Source: Rhizobium binae
GTDB lineage: Bacteria; Pseudomonadota; Alphaproteobacteria; Rhizobiales; Rhizobiaceae
DNA: 64,000 bases
NCBI RefSeq assembly: GCF_017357225.1
Contig: NZ_CP071605.1
Span: 434,001 to 498,000 of the forward strand
Direction of reading: 5' to 3'
Shown: positions 17,402 through 25,205 of the stretch, piece after piece
Layout: each line of letters starts with the position of its first letter
Numbering within the stretch: position 1 is the first letter of the stretch
Position numbers and translations under genes: made by a program
The notes under the pieces: model-generated
Database searches by the model: none
What the model was told of the DNA's origin: nothing
Seen by the model: only the letters and a program-made list of their open reading frames with translations

Positions 17402-18460
17402 ATGAACAGATCTTTGAATCCGATCCGCTTTATGACGCGCACGCGCCGGGCCGGACGCATCGACATCACCGATATCCTGTCCTGGGTGTGGCTGATCGGC
17501 GGCACGCTCGCCGTGCTCGTTCCCGTCCTCTGGGCCGGTCTGTCCTCGTTGAAGCCGGCGGCCGAAATCACCCGCTTTCCGCCGACGCTGCTGCCGCGCG
17601 CCGCAGTGGAGCAGACCGTGCCCGGCTTCGACAAGCCGCTCAGCCTCTGGCAAGTCACGATAGACGGCCAGGCACGTGAAATGGCGATGGTCCGGCGCAT
17701 CGGCCTCAAGGCCCAGATGGTCGATCCCGCCAATCCGGGACGGCCGGTCAGCGTCGACGTGAAGGGGATCAGGCCGGTCCAGCACCTGACCGTCGCCACC
17801 GAGAATTATACCGATCCGCTGACACGCTTCAGCTTCCTGACCTTCCTCAAAAATTCCGTGTTCGTCACCGTGGTCGCGACGCTTCTGACCTTGATCGTCA
17901 ACGCCATGGCGGCCTTCGCGCTATCGAAATACAAATTTCGCGGCGACACGACGGTTTTCGTCATCATCATTTCGACCCTGATGATCCCGCTTGCCGTCGT
18001 CATGGTGCCGGCCTATCTCGTCATCGTCGGGGTCGGGCTTGCCGACAATCTCTGGGGCGTCATCCTGCCGACGATCGCCTCTCCGACCGCCGTCTTCCTG
18101 CTGCGGCAATATATGCTGACCATACCCGACGAACTGATCGAGGCGGCGCGCGTCGATGCGGCGAGCGAATTCTGCATCTTCTGGCGCATCATACTGCCGC
18201 TGACGGCGCCGGCGCTTGCGGTCCTGGCGATCTTCTCCGTGCTCTGGCGCTGGAACGATTTCCTCTGGCCGCTCATCGTCCTCAACAGCCGGGAGAATTT
18301 CACCCTGCAGGTCGGCCTCAACGCCTTCCAGGGCGAGTTCTCCGTGCAGTGGCACTATATCCTGGCGATGACCTTTCTCAGCCTGCTGCCCGTCACCGTC
18401 GTGTTCCTGTTCCTCCAGAAATACATCACCACAGGTATTGCCGGAACGGGGATGAAGTGA
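17402..18460 (+). CDS. ABC sugar transporter permease, MalG-type, with large periplasmic loop
   Basis: The second permease (352 residues) of the pectin-fragment importer. After the first helix (about 25-47) there is a periplasmic domain of roughly 90 residues (GLSSLKPAAEITRFPPT to NYTDPLTRFSF) before the remaining five spans. This loop is larger than in the permease at 5856. The EAA loop reads IEAARVDAASEFCIFWRIILP. It is the last gene of the operon. The 165-bp gap downstream shows only a weak inverted repeat (GACTGC/GCAGTC) and no clear terminator. Confidence 0.93.
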   Translation: MNRSLNPIRFMTRTRRAGRIDITDILSWVWLIGGTLAVLVPVLWAGLSSLKPAAEITRFPPTLLPRAAVEQTVPGFDKPLSLWQVTIDGQAREMAMVRRIGLKAQMVDPANPGRPVSVDVKGIRPVQHLTVATENYTDPLTRFSFLTFLKNSVFVTVVATLLTLIVNAMAAFALSKYKFRGDTTVFVIIISTLMIPLAVVMVPAYLVIVGVGLADNLWGVILPTIASPTAVFLLRQYMLTIPDELIEAARVDAASEFCIFWRIILPLTAPALAVLAIFSVLWRWNDFLWPLIVLNSRENFTLQVGLNAFQGEFSVQWHYILAMTFLSLLPVTVVFLFLQKYITTGIAGTGMK

Positions 18461-18625
18461 ACGACTGCTGGCGCGCAGTCCCATAGAGCTGGGATGTGAT
18501 CTCCCAAGCACGGAAGGCCACATCTGCGTCTCACCGCGCCGCCAGCAGCGCACCGCCGTTGGTCTTTCGTGCGCTGCTCAGCCTTGTAGATGTGAGCGGC
18601 GCAGGCTTGGCTGTCTGAGCGTTTA

Positions 18626-19777
18626 TCACAAAACGGTTTCGAACAGCGGGATCAAGGCCGCGCCGATCGCGCCGGGGGCATCGATGATCTGCGCCACGGC
18701 AAGCTGCGGAACGTCGCGCAAGGCGCCGTGCCGAGGCAGATTGTTGAATTCTGTCCGGTCGATCAGCATTCTTGCAAGCGAATGCGGAAGCTCGCCGCCC
18801 AGCACGATCAAAGCCGGGTCGAAGATCGCGCAGATCGCATTGATGGCCCGATTGTGGGCCGGCGTGACACGGTCGACCCATTCCTCAACGCCGTCCCAAT
18901 CCACCAGGCTTTCGTTCTTCAGGTCCTTCAGGGTGAGCCCCAGGCGCCCCTTGGTGCGAAGATGTTCGAGCAGTTGGTTGAGTGCGGGTCGATCGTCGTA
19001 ATCCTGACGCCCGAACAGAACCGAGAATTCCCCGGCGTTTCCGAAGCTGCCGCGAAATGGCATGCCCCCGCAAACCAGGCCGCCGCCATAGCCATGGAGG
19101 TGGGCGATATAGGCGAAATCGGCGACGTCACGGCCGACGCCGAAAATTGCTTCCGCCAAGGCAGCGGTCCTGGCGACATTGTCAGCCCAGACCGGCAGGC
19201 CAAGGCGCTCTCCAAGGACCGGCGCCAGGTCGATCAGCGACCAATGGGCGAGCGGCAGCGGACAGTTGAATGCCGTCTCCAGCATGCGGTGGCCGGCGAC
19301 TGCCAGGCCGACGCCGAGAACATCGCGCCGGCCGGCGCCGCGACGGGCAAGAATGTCTCCGACCGCCGCTTCGATCCGGTCCATCTCTTCCGATAGCGAG
19401 GACCCCGTCTGCGGGATTTCCATGTTTTCCAGAGGCTCGCCGAAGCCCATGAGGCAAAGACCGATCGAGCCGACGTTGATGGAGATGCCGAGCGTCAGGC
19501 ACCAGTCCTTTCGGAGCGTCAGCTCCGGACTCGGCGGTCCCGCGCGCCGGTTTTCCGATTGGGAAAAGACGAGCATTCCGCGCTCGTGAAGGCGTGCGAC
19601 GATCCTGTGCAGCGATTGCTGAGTGAGATCAAGCGGCTCGGTAAGGTCGGAGCGCTCAATCCCTGGGGACTTCCAAATGAGCCGCAGGAGGTCCCGTTCG
19701 TTGCGGGACGCCACTCGCGGCGGTTGTGCGTCTCGCAAAAAATGCGGGGCAATATGCTCTAGCGGATCATACTTCAT
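18626..19777 (-). CDS. ROK-family transcriptional regulator
   Basis: A 383-residue repressor combining an N-terminal winged helix (about 20-80, with NERDLLRLIWKSPGIERSDL and LTQQSLHRIVARLHERGML) with a sugar-kinase-like ROK domain. The ROK part shows VLGVGLAVAGH, the GGGLVCGGMPFRGSFGNAGEF glycine-rich loop and the late AICAIFDPALIVLGG strand. It lies convergent to the pectin operon and divergent from an AraC gene, with a palindrome upstream of its start. It could control the pectin or a nearby sugar operon, but the target is not shown by the sequence. Zinc-binding cysteines typical of some ROK repressors are not obvious. Confidence 0.9.
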   Translation of the reverse strand: MKYDPLEHIAPHFLRDAQPPRVASRNERDLLRLIWKSPGIERSDLTEPLDLTQQSLHRIVARLHERGMLVFSQSENRRAGPPSPELTLRKDWCLTLGISINVGSIGLCLMGFGEPLENMEIPQTGSSLSEEMDRIEAAVGDILARRGAGRRDVLGVGLAVAGHRMLETAFNCPLPLAHWSLIDLAPVLGERLGLPVWADNVARTAALAEAIFGVGRDVADFAYIAHLHGYGGGLVCGGMPFRGSFGNAGEFSVLFGRQDYDDRPALNQLLEHLRTKGRLGLTLKDLKNESLVDWDGVEEWVDRVTPAHNRAINAICAIFDPALIVLGGELPHSLARMLIDRTEFNNLPRHGALRDVPQLAVAQIIDAPGAIGAALIPLFETVL

Positions 19778-19796
19778 TTGCAGATCGTTTTAATTT

Positions 19797-19809
19797 ACAC
19801 TGTAAGTGT
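19797..19809. promoter_or_regulatory. palindrome ACACT-GTA-AGTGT upstream of the ROK gene
   Basis: A perfect inverted repeat with a 3-bp centre in an A/T-rich stretch, 20 bp upstream of the ROK regulator start. It is a candidate autoregulatory operator. The rest of the 264-bp gap to the AraC gene has no convincing gene; a short frame ending in an ATGA overlap with the AraC start is too short to call. Confidence 0.4.
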
Positions 19810-20041
19810 GAAGCACATTGCGGGTGCATTTTGCTTCTGTCAAATGAGGAGGTTTGGACCCCTCGTTTGCCCAGATTGCTTACCTCATCAAGATTGGCCA
19901 AGCCAGCCGCGATGAGTGGGTTTCAAGGACTCGAGGCGGGTCCATGCGTTTGAAGGAACCCATTCGCCCTCACTGCAAGGTCGAGCTCGACGGAACCTCG
20001 GCCATGCGGAAGGCGAATGTTGAAAGGGAGGATCGAGCTGC

Positions 20042-21061
20042 ATGAGGTACGAGAATACGGCGCGCGCTGCTGAGCGTGAGGATTGTCAATTCGCACCTAC
20101 GCACCAAGGCCGCGACTTCGAGTCGATGGTTCAAACACTGTCGGGCGGTTATGGGGTTTTCGCCGCGCAACCGTTAGGCAACGATCGAAACTTCCCTTGG
20201 GCTGCAGACTTGAGAAGAGGCGATGGGTTTACTGTCCTTCACTCCATCTTTCAAAATTCTTGGACAGTTCGAACGCTCAGCGAGACGCCGCAGCACCTTG
20301 CCTTCTACCTTCCACAGACCGGATCCTTTCGGGTGTCCATTGGGAAAAGGGCGGTTGAAAGTGGATCGGGTTATCTTCTCATGGCCAATAACCATGAGGC
20401 TGGTGATCGTTTCGTCCAGGGTCCGCACACTTCGGATGTCCTCTTTCTCGATTGGAAAGTCGTGAAGCGAGTGCTCGTTTCACTTCTGGAAACGCCGCTT
20501 TCCGAATCCATCGACCTAGAGCCCATTCTGGATCTCTCGACACAGTCGGGCCAGCTTATCGGCAATTTGGTGCAGACGATCGTGCAGGGCGCGCGCAACG
20601 GCGGCCCCCTTCTTTCTTCCCCTCTCGCGATGGCGACGATGAGCGAAACGCTTGCGCATCTTGTAGTCCGATTTGGCCACCATCGCCTGTCCAGCCATCT
20701 GGAGAAAAAGAAGGTGTCGTTGGTCGCGCCTTGGCATGTCCGACGGGCCATCGACTACATGCATGCCAATATCGCGCAGCCCCTCACCATGGCCATGGTT
20801 GCCGATAATGTCGGCGTTTCCCTTCGTGCACTGCAAACCGGTTTCAAGGCCTTCCGGGGGACGTCGCCGGCAGGCTACCTCCGGACGATTCGGCTGCAGG
20901 CAGCCCGTGAGCAACTGCGGGATCCGACGAATCAGCAATCTGTCCGCGAAATCTGCGCGATATGGGGGTTTGCGCATGCGGGCAGGTTCTCCATCGTCTA
21001 TCGCAGCACTTTTGGAGAGAGCCCGCGCGATACGCGGCTACGGGCCGAGCGCCTGCGCTGA
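20042..21061 (+). CDS. AraC-family transcriptional regulator
   Basis: A 339-residue regulator. The N-terminal 200 residues resemble the AraC-binding-like sensor found in FeaR/XylS-type proteins (HLAFYLPQTGSFRV, GSGYLLMANNHEAGDRF). The C-terminal 100 residues carry two helix-turn-helix units: AIDYMHANIAQPLTMAMVA with VSLRALQTGFKAF, then SVREICAIWGFAHAGRFSIVYRSTFGESP. The start follows GGGAGG at about 10 nt. The ligand and targets are not evident; it sits between sugar-type regulators. Confidence 0.9.
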   Translation: MRYENTARAAEREDCQFAPTHQGRDFESMVQTLSGGYGVFAAQPLGNDRNFPWAADLRRGDGFTVLHSIFQNSWTVRTLSETPQHLAFYLPQTGSFRVSIGKRAVESGSGYLLMANNHEAGDRFVQGPHTSDVLFLDWKVVKRVLVSLLETPLSESIDLEPILDLSTQSGQLIGNLVQTIVQGARNGGPLLSSPLAMATMSETLAHLVVRFGHHRLSSHLEKKKVSLVAPWHVRRAIDYMHANIAQPLTMAMVADNVGVSLRALQTGFKAFRGTSPAGYLRTIRLQAAREQLRDPTNQQSVREICAIWGFAHAGRFSIVYRSTFGESPRDTRLRAERLR

Positions 21062-21094
21062 AGTGAGCCTCAGGAAGCTGTCTCTTCCGGCCGT

Positions 21095-22144
21095 TCAGCG
21101 CGGCGGTGCGATGCTGCCGCGCAGGACGAGATGGCAGCCGAGTTCCAGGCGATGGGCCGGCCGCTGCGGATCGTTGGAGATCAGCCGCTGTTCGATGAGT
21201 GCGAGTGCTGCGGCGCCGAGCCTGTCCGTGGGAACGCTGACCGTCGAAAGCGGCGGGCGGCTGAACTCGCCGGGAACGATGTCGTCGAAGCCGAGAACGG
21301 AAACCGCCTCGGGCACCCGTATGTCGCGATCGGCCAAGGCCTTGAGGCAGCCGAGCGCCAGATTGTCGGCCGCGCAGAAGACGGCGGTGGCGCCTTTCAT
21401 CGTCGGATCGCGGTCGAGCAGCGCGTCGATGGCCGCCTCGCCATGCCTGGGCTCATATCCCTCGGCCTCGACGATCATCTCCTCCGGGACCGGAAGCTGT
21501 GCCGCGAGATAGGCATCGGAGAAGCCGTCATACCGGCGCTGGATGGTCGTGCGCCCCTTCCAGGTCAGGTGCAGGATGCGGCGATGCCCGAGCGCCAGCA
21601 GGTGCTCGATGCCGAGCCGCGCGCCGAAGCGGTTTTCAGGTGTCACGGTATCGACCAGCATGGTCGGGTCCTCGCCGTTGACGATGACGACGGGCATGTC
21701 GGCGGAGGCCAGGCTGCGGATAAGTTCCGGCTGATCGTCGTTCAGGACCACGATGCCGTCAGCGCGCTCCGCTTGCGCGATCCGCCTGACCTGCGCGCCG
21801 TCAATACGCCGGCCAGTGCTGACAAAAGGCACGATCCTGATGCCGCGGCGCTCGCATTCCCTCCGCAGACCGTTGAGGATCGTCCAACTGACCAGGTTAA
21901 GGTCGCTCTCCGGCGCCGCATCGTCAGGAATGGCGAGAAGCAGAACATGCAGGGCGGCGATCGTCGCCTTCTTTCTCCGGCGGTCGAGGTAACCCAGGCG
22001 TTTTGCCGAATCCAGAACCCTTTCGCGCACCTCGATCGTCAGCGGCGCGGTTCCGTTCAAGGCGTGCGAGGCCGTGCTCAGCGACACGTCGGCATCGCGC
22101 GCGACATCTTTGAGATTGACTTTGCGTTCCACTTTTTCCGTCAC
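21095..22144 (-). CDS. LacI-family transcriptional repressor
   Basis: A 349-residue LacI/GalR regulator. Residues about 9-55 form the helix-turn-helix (KVNLKDVARDADVSLSTASHALNG, hinge VRERVLDSAKRLGYL). The sensor domain has the usual SVLGFDDIVPGEFSRPPLSTVSVP end. It starts with GTG. It is a candidate to bind the ATGAAAA/TTTTCAT palindromes of the pectin locus 12 kb away, since those have LacI-operator form and no closer LacI gene is free; the ROK regulator is the alternative. A palindrome built from the same hexamers, in the opposite arrangement, lies upstream of this gene. Confidence 0.92.
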   Translation of the reverse strand: MTEKVERKVNLKDVARDADVSLSTASHALNGTAPLTIEVRERVLDSAKRLGYLDRRRKKATIAALHVLLLAIPDDAAPESDLNLVSWTILNGLRRECERRGIRIVPFVSTGRRIDGAQVRRIAQAERADGIVVLNDDQPELIRSLASADMPVVIVNGEDPTMLVDTVTPENRFGARLGIEHLLALGHRRILHLTWKGRTTIQRRYDGFSDAYLAAQLPVPEEMIVEAEGYEPRHGEAAIDALLDRDPTMKGATAVFCAADNLALGCLKALADRDIRVPEAVSVLGFDDIVPGEFSRPPLSTVSVPTDRLGAAALALIEQRLISNDPQRPAHRLELGCHLVLRGSIAPPR

Positions 22145-22183
22145 GAATTCAGGTGGGTCCTTCGCAGGCCCTTCTAACCCGAT

Positions 22184-22199
22184 GTTTTCACATGAAAAC
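22184..22199. promoter_or_regulatory. palindrome GTTTTCACATGAAAAC upstream of the LacI gene
   Basis: A perfect 7-bp inverted repeat around CA, 40 bp upstream of the leftward LacI start at 22144. It contains TTTTCA and TGAAAA, the same hexamers as the pectin-locus operators but in reversed order. It may be an autoregulatory site. Confidence 0.45.
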
Positions 22200-22302
22200 C
22201 CTGAAAAAGCTACGTATCTTTTGCCTTATTTTTGCTCTTTCGCGAGCAGGGTGCCGCACAGCGACAACGAGCGATGATCGCGGCAGCTCGAAGTCATAGA
22301 AA

Positions 22303-22935
22303 TCAAAGAGGCTTGGCAAGCAGGCCATTGAGAAGCAGGTCGAAATAGGCCCGCAGGAATTCCTCCTTGTTGGGAATGGCCACGCGGCGGTTGTCGAATA
22401 TCAGCCGCAGAACCGTCGTCGTCAGGATGGGCGCGACCACGATGTCGGAGAACTCCACCGGAATTTCGCGAAACTCCCCAGACGCCACTCCCTCCAGAAT
22501 CAGAGCGTCGACCTTGGCGATGATCGGCTCGATGAATTGATCGTGGTGGCGGTCAATGAGGTCGGGAAACCGGTGTCCTTCCGCAATGACGAGCCGTGTC
22601 AGTTCGCGGGTTGGGCGATCCTCGGCGATTTGTTCGTAGAGCAGGCCGAGAATGGACGTCAGCCGGTCGGTGGCGCTGCCACTGAGCGCGTCGGTGACCG
22701 CCAGCAGTTCCTGAAATGGCACGGAGAAATGATTGATCATCGCTTCGAAGAGCTTTTCCTTCGTCTCGAAGTAAACGTAGACCGTGCCCTTGGTGACGTT
22801 GACCCTGTCGGCGATGTCTTCCACGCGCGTGCCTGCAAAACCGCTTTTGACGAATTCTTCGAAAGCCGCATCCAGAATCTGGATGGGTCGCAACGCTTTC
22901 TGTTCCGCGCGTGTGAGCTTCTTCGGACCTGCCAT
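22303..22935 (-). CDS. TetR-family repressor of the RND efflux operon
   Basis: A 210-residue TetR/AcrR regulator. The N-terminal DNA-binding domain (about 10-60) reads ILDAAFEEFVKSGFAGTRVE then VNVTKGTVYVYFETKEKLFEA, the canonical TetR helix-turn-helix. The C-terminal helical domain binds an unknown drug-like ligand. The ATG at 22935 follows GAGGAAAA, while longer starts upstream lack family similarity. It is divergent from the efflux operon, and an inverted repeat in the 111-bp gap overlaps the operon promoter. Confidence 0.92.
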   Translation of the reverse strand: MAGPKKLTRAEQKALRPIQILDAAFEEFVKSGFAGTRVEDIADRVNVTKGTVYVYFETKEKLFEAMINHFSVPFQELLAVTDALSGSATDRLTSILGLLYEQIAEDRPTRELTRLVIAEGHRFPDLIDRHHDQFIEPIIAKVDALILEGVASGEFREIPVEFSDIVVAPILTTTVLRLIFDNRRVAIPNKEEFLRAYFDLLLNGLLAKPL

Positions 22936-22989
22936 TTTTCCTCGCCTCCCTTGTCGTGCACACCCTCTTCGCCGCGGCACAAAGTTTCA

Positions 22990-23018
22990 TTGACTAATAC
23001 GTCAGTCAATTATATAGC
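22990..23018 (+). promoter_or_regulatory. efflux-operon promoter overlapped by a TetR operator
   Basis: The inverted repeat at 22990-23009 begins TTGACTAATA and ends CGTCAGTCAA, giving half-sites TTGACT(A/G)A as is common for TetR regulators of RND pumps. TTGACT also serves as -35, with TATAGC (23013-23018) 17 bp downstream as -10. A bound repressor would cover both. Confidence 0.7.
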
Positions 23019-23046
23019 AGCTGCCGTTGAGAGCAAGAGGTCACCT

Positions 23047-24120
23047 ATGAGAACCATTCTGATCGCCACGGCGATCGTATGCGCCGTCGGTCTCGCATCA
23101 TGCAGCGATGAGGGCAGGCCGGCTGAGCCGGCCCCGCGGCAGGTCGGTATCGTCGTCGCCAAGCCTGAGCCGCTGGTTCAGGGGGGCGCGATCACGGGAG
23201 AAGTGCGGGCGCGTGTCCAGACCGATCTGTCCTTCCGCGTCAGCGGCAAGATCATCGAACGGCTGGTCGAGGTCGGTCAGTCCGTGAAAGCGGGGCAGCT
23301 TCTCGCGCGCATCGATCCGGAAGAGCAAAAGGCCGACCTGGATGTGGCGGCGGCCAATCTTCAGTCGGCCGAGGCGCAGCAGACCCAGGCGCAGCTTGCA
23401 TTCGACCGGCAGCAGAGCCTGTTTCGGACGCAGGTGACGACCCGCGCTGCTCTCGATCAGGCGCAGGAGGCGCTTCTGACTGCGCAGGCATCGACAAAGT
23501 CGGCGCAGGCACTCTTCGAAACGGCGCAGGACACCTTGTCCTACACCGAGCTGAAAGCGGATGCCGATGGGGTGATCACCGCCCGCAATGCCGAGGTCGG
23601 GGAGGTGGCGCAGGCTGCTCAGGTCGTTTTCACGCTCGCGCATGATGGCGACCGCGATGCCGTCTTCGAGGTGGTGGAAAGCGCCTTCCTGCGTCCGATC
23701 GACGGCGACGGCACCGTAACTCTTTTGTCGGACCCGACGCAGAAGATCACGGCGAAGGTTCGCGAGATTTCGCCGACGATCGATTCCGCAACCGGCACCA
23801 TCAAGGTCAAGGTGGCGATCTCGAGCGATGCTCCCATTCCGCTGGGCGTTCCCGTCGTTGGACGGTTCAATTACCTCGCACAGGACGTCATCCAGCTGCC
23901 CTGGTCGGCAATGACCTCGAAGGACGGCAAGCCGGCCGTCTGGATCGTCGATCCGGCATCCTCCGTGGTCTCGGCCCGGACGATCGAAGTTGCCGGCTAC
24001 GAAACCGGCAGCTTCGTCGTGAAGTCGGGCGTGTCGGCAGGAGAGGTCGTCGTGAGCGACGGCACCAAGTTCCTCAGGCCCGGTGAGATCGTGTCCTACG
24101 TCAAGGAAGCTTCCAAGTGA
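23047..24120 (+). CDS. RND efflux periplasmic adaptor (membrane fusion) lipoprotein, first of two
   Basis: A 357-residue adaptor that links an RND pump to an outer-membrane channel. The N-terminus is a lipoprotein signal ending VGLASC, with Cys20 as the lipidation site. The adaptor order is present: lipoyl/barrel-sandwich half (FRVSGKIIERLVEVGQSVKAGQ), alpha-helical hairpin rich in Gln/Ala (about 95-150), second lipoyl half (GVITARNAEVGEVAQAAQ), and a C-terminal beta-barrel and proximal domain. The start at 23047 is set by the lipobox. It overlaps the second adaptor gene by GTGA, so translation is coupled. Confidence 0.92.
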   Translation: MRTILIATAIVCAVGLASCSDEGRPAEPAPRQVGIVVAKPEPLVQGGAITGEVRARVQTDLSFRVSGKIIERLVEVGQSVKAGQLLARIDPEEQKADLDVAAANLQSAEAQQTQAQLAFDRQQSLFRTQVTTRAALDQAQEALLTAQASTKSAQALFETAQDTLSYTELKADADGVITARNAEVGEVAQAAQVVFTLAHDGDRDAVFEVVESAFLRPIDGDGTVTLLSDPTQKITAKVREISPTIDSATGTIKVKVAISSDAPIPLGVPVVGRFNYLAQDVIQLPWSAMTSKDGKPAVWIVDPASSVVSARTIEVAGYETGSFVVKSGVSAGEVVVSDGTKFLRPGEIVSYVKEASK

Positions 24121-25205
24121 GTATTCGTCTAAAGATAATCGCACTTATCCTGGGCACGGCCCTCGTCTCCTCCTGCGCGCCGAACGCAGAAGAGAGTAAG
24201 GACGAAACGCCTCGTCCGGTGCTGTCGACGACAGTCAGGCAGACGCCCGCCTCGAGTCTCAGCCTGACTGGCACCATCGAGCCGACCATCGAAACCGAAC
24301 TCGGCTTTCGGATTCTCGGGCGGATGATTGCCCGCAATGTCAATGTCGGCGACGTCGTCAAGAAGGGTGACGTCGTCGCCGCCATCGATCCCGTGGCGCT
24401 GGAGCTTGCCGTTCGCAATGCCCAGTCCGATGTGGAAAACAGCGATGCCCAGCTTAGAAACGCCGTGACCACGGAGCAGCGCCAGCGCGCGCTGGTGCTA
24501 TCGCGCTCGGGCACGGAAGCCTCGCTCGAAGAGGCCGAGCAGGCGAGGCGAACGGCCGCGGCCGCCGTCGCCAAGGCGCAGGCCAATCTCGACAAGGCCA
24601 AGGAGCAACTGGGCTATGCGCAGCTTCGGGCGGAATTCGACGGGGTTGTGACGGCGACTTCGGCCGAGGTCGGACAGGTCGTGTCGGCCGGCCAGACGGT
24701 CGTGACCATTGCCCGGCCGGACAAACGCGACGCCGTCGTAGACGTGCCGCAGGCAGCCGCTCAGAAACTGAAGATCGGCGCCCCCTTCGAAGTGACGCTA
24801 CAGCTCGATCCGACGATCCGCACCTCGGGGATCGTGCGTGAAATCGCGCCGGAGGCGGAGTCCGCCACCCGTACGAGCAGGACCAAGATCGCGCTCACCG
24901 AACCACCGGAAGCCTTCCGGCTCGGAGCGGTCATCACCGCCTCGGCAACGATTGCCGCCGAGCCGGAGATCGTGCTGCCTTCCTCGGCGATCCTTGCCGG
25001 CGGCGACAGGCAGAGCGTCTGTATCGTCGACGTGCCCGGCAAGAAGGTGTCGCTGCGCCGCGTAAAGATCGCCGGCGACGTCGTCGACGGCGGCACTGTC
25101 CGCGTAACCGAAGGGCTCGCACCCGGAGAACGGGTGGTCGTGGCGGGCGTGCATAAACTTGAAGATGGCCAGCCCATCAGGATCGACCAGGAGATCAGCC
25201 AGTGA
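24117..25205 (+). CDS. RND efflux periplasmic adaptor (membrane fusion) lipoprotein, second of two
   Basis: A second adaptor of 362 residues, clearly related to but distinct from the first. It has a lipoprotein signal ending ALVSSC, a barrel-sandwich half LGFRILGRMIARNVNVGDVVKKGD, a coiled hairpin with many Gln/Glu/Ala, and the return half FDGVVTATSAEVGQVVSAGQ. It starts with GTG overlapping the previous stop, and its own stop overlaps the GTG of the pump gene. Two adaptors feeding one pump recall the Pseudomonas TriABC system, where both are needed. Confidence 0.92.
   Translation: MSIRLKIIALILGTALVSSCAPNAEESKDETPRPVLSTTVRQTPASSLSLTGTIEPTIETELGFRILGRMIARNVNVGDVVKKGDVVAAIDPVALELAVRNAQSDVENSDAQLRNAVTTEQRQRALVLSRSGTEASLEEAEQARRTAAAAVAKAQANLDKAKEQLGYAQLRAEFDGVVTATSAEVGQVVSAGQTVVTIARPDKRDAVVDVPQAAAQKLKIGAPFEVTLQLDPTIRTSGIVREIAPEAESATRTSRTKIALTEPPEAFRLGAVITASATIAAEPEIVLPSSAILAGGDRQSVCIVDVPGKKVSLRRVKIAGDVVDGGTVRVTEGLAPGERVVVAGVHKLEDGQPIRIDQEISQ

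Noticed and set aside
19854..20045. A 63-codon frame overlapping the AraC start by ATGA, possibly a leader peptide
   Set aside because: It needs a TTG start almost touching the AGGAGG, has shadow-like composition, and the AraC gene has its own good ribosome site.
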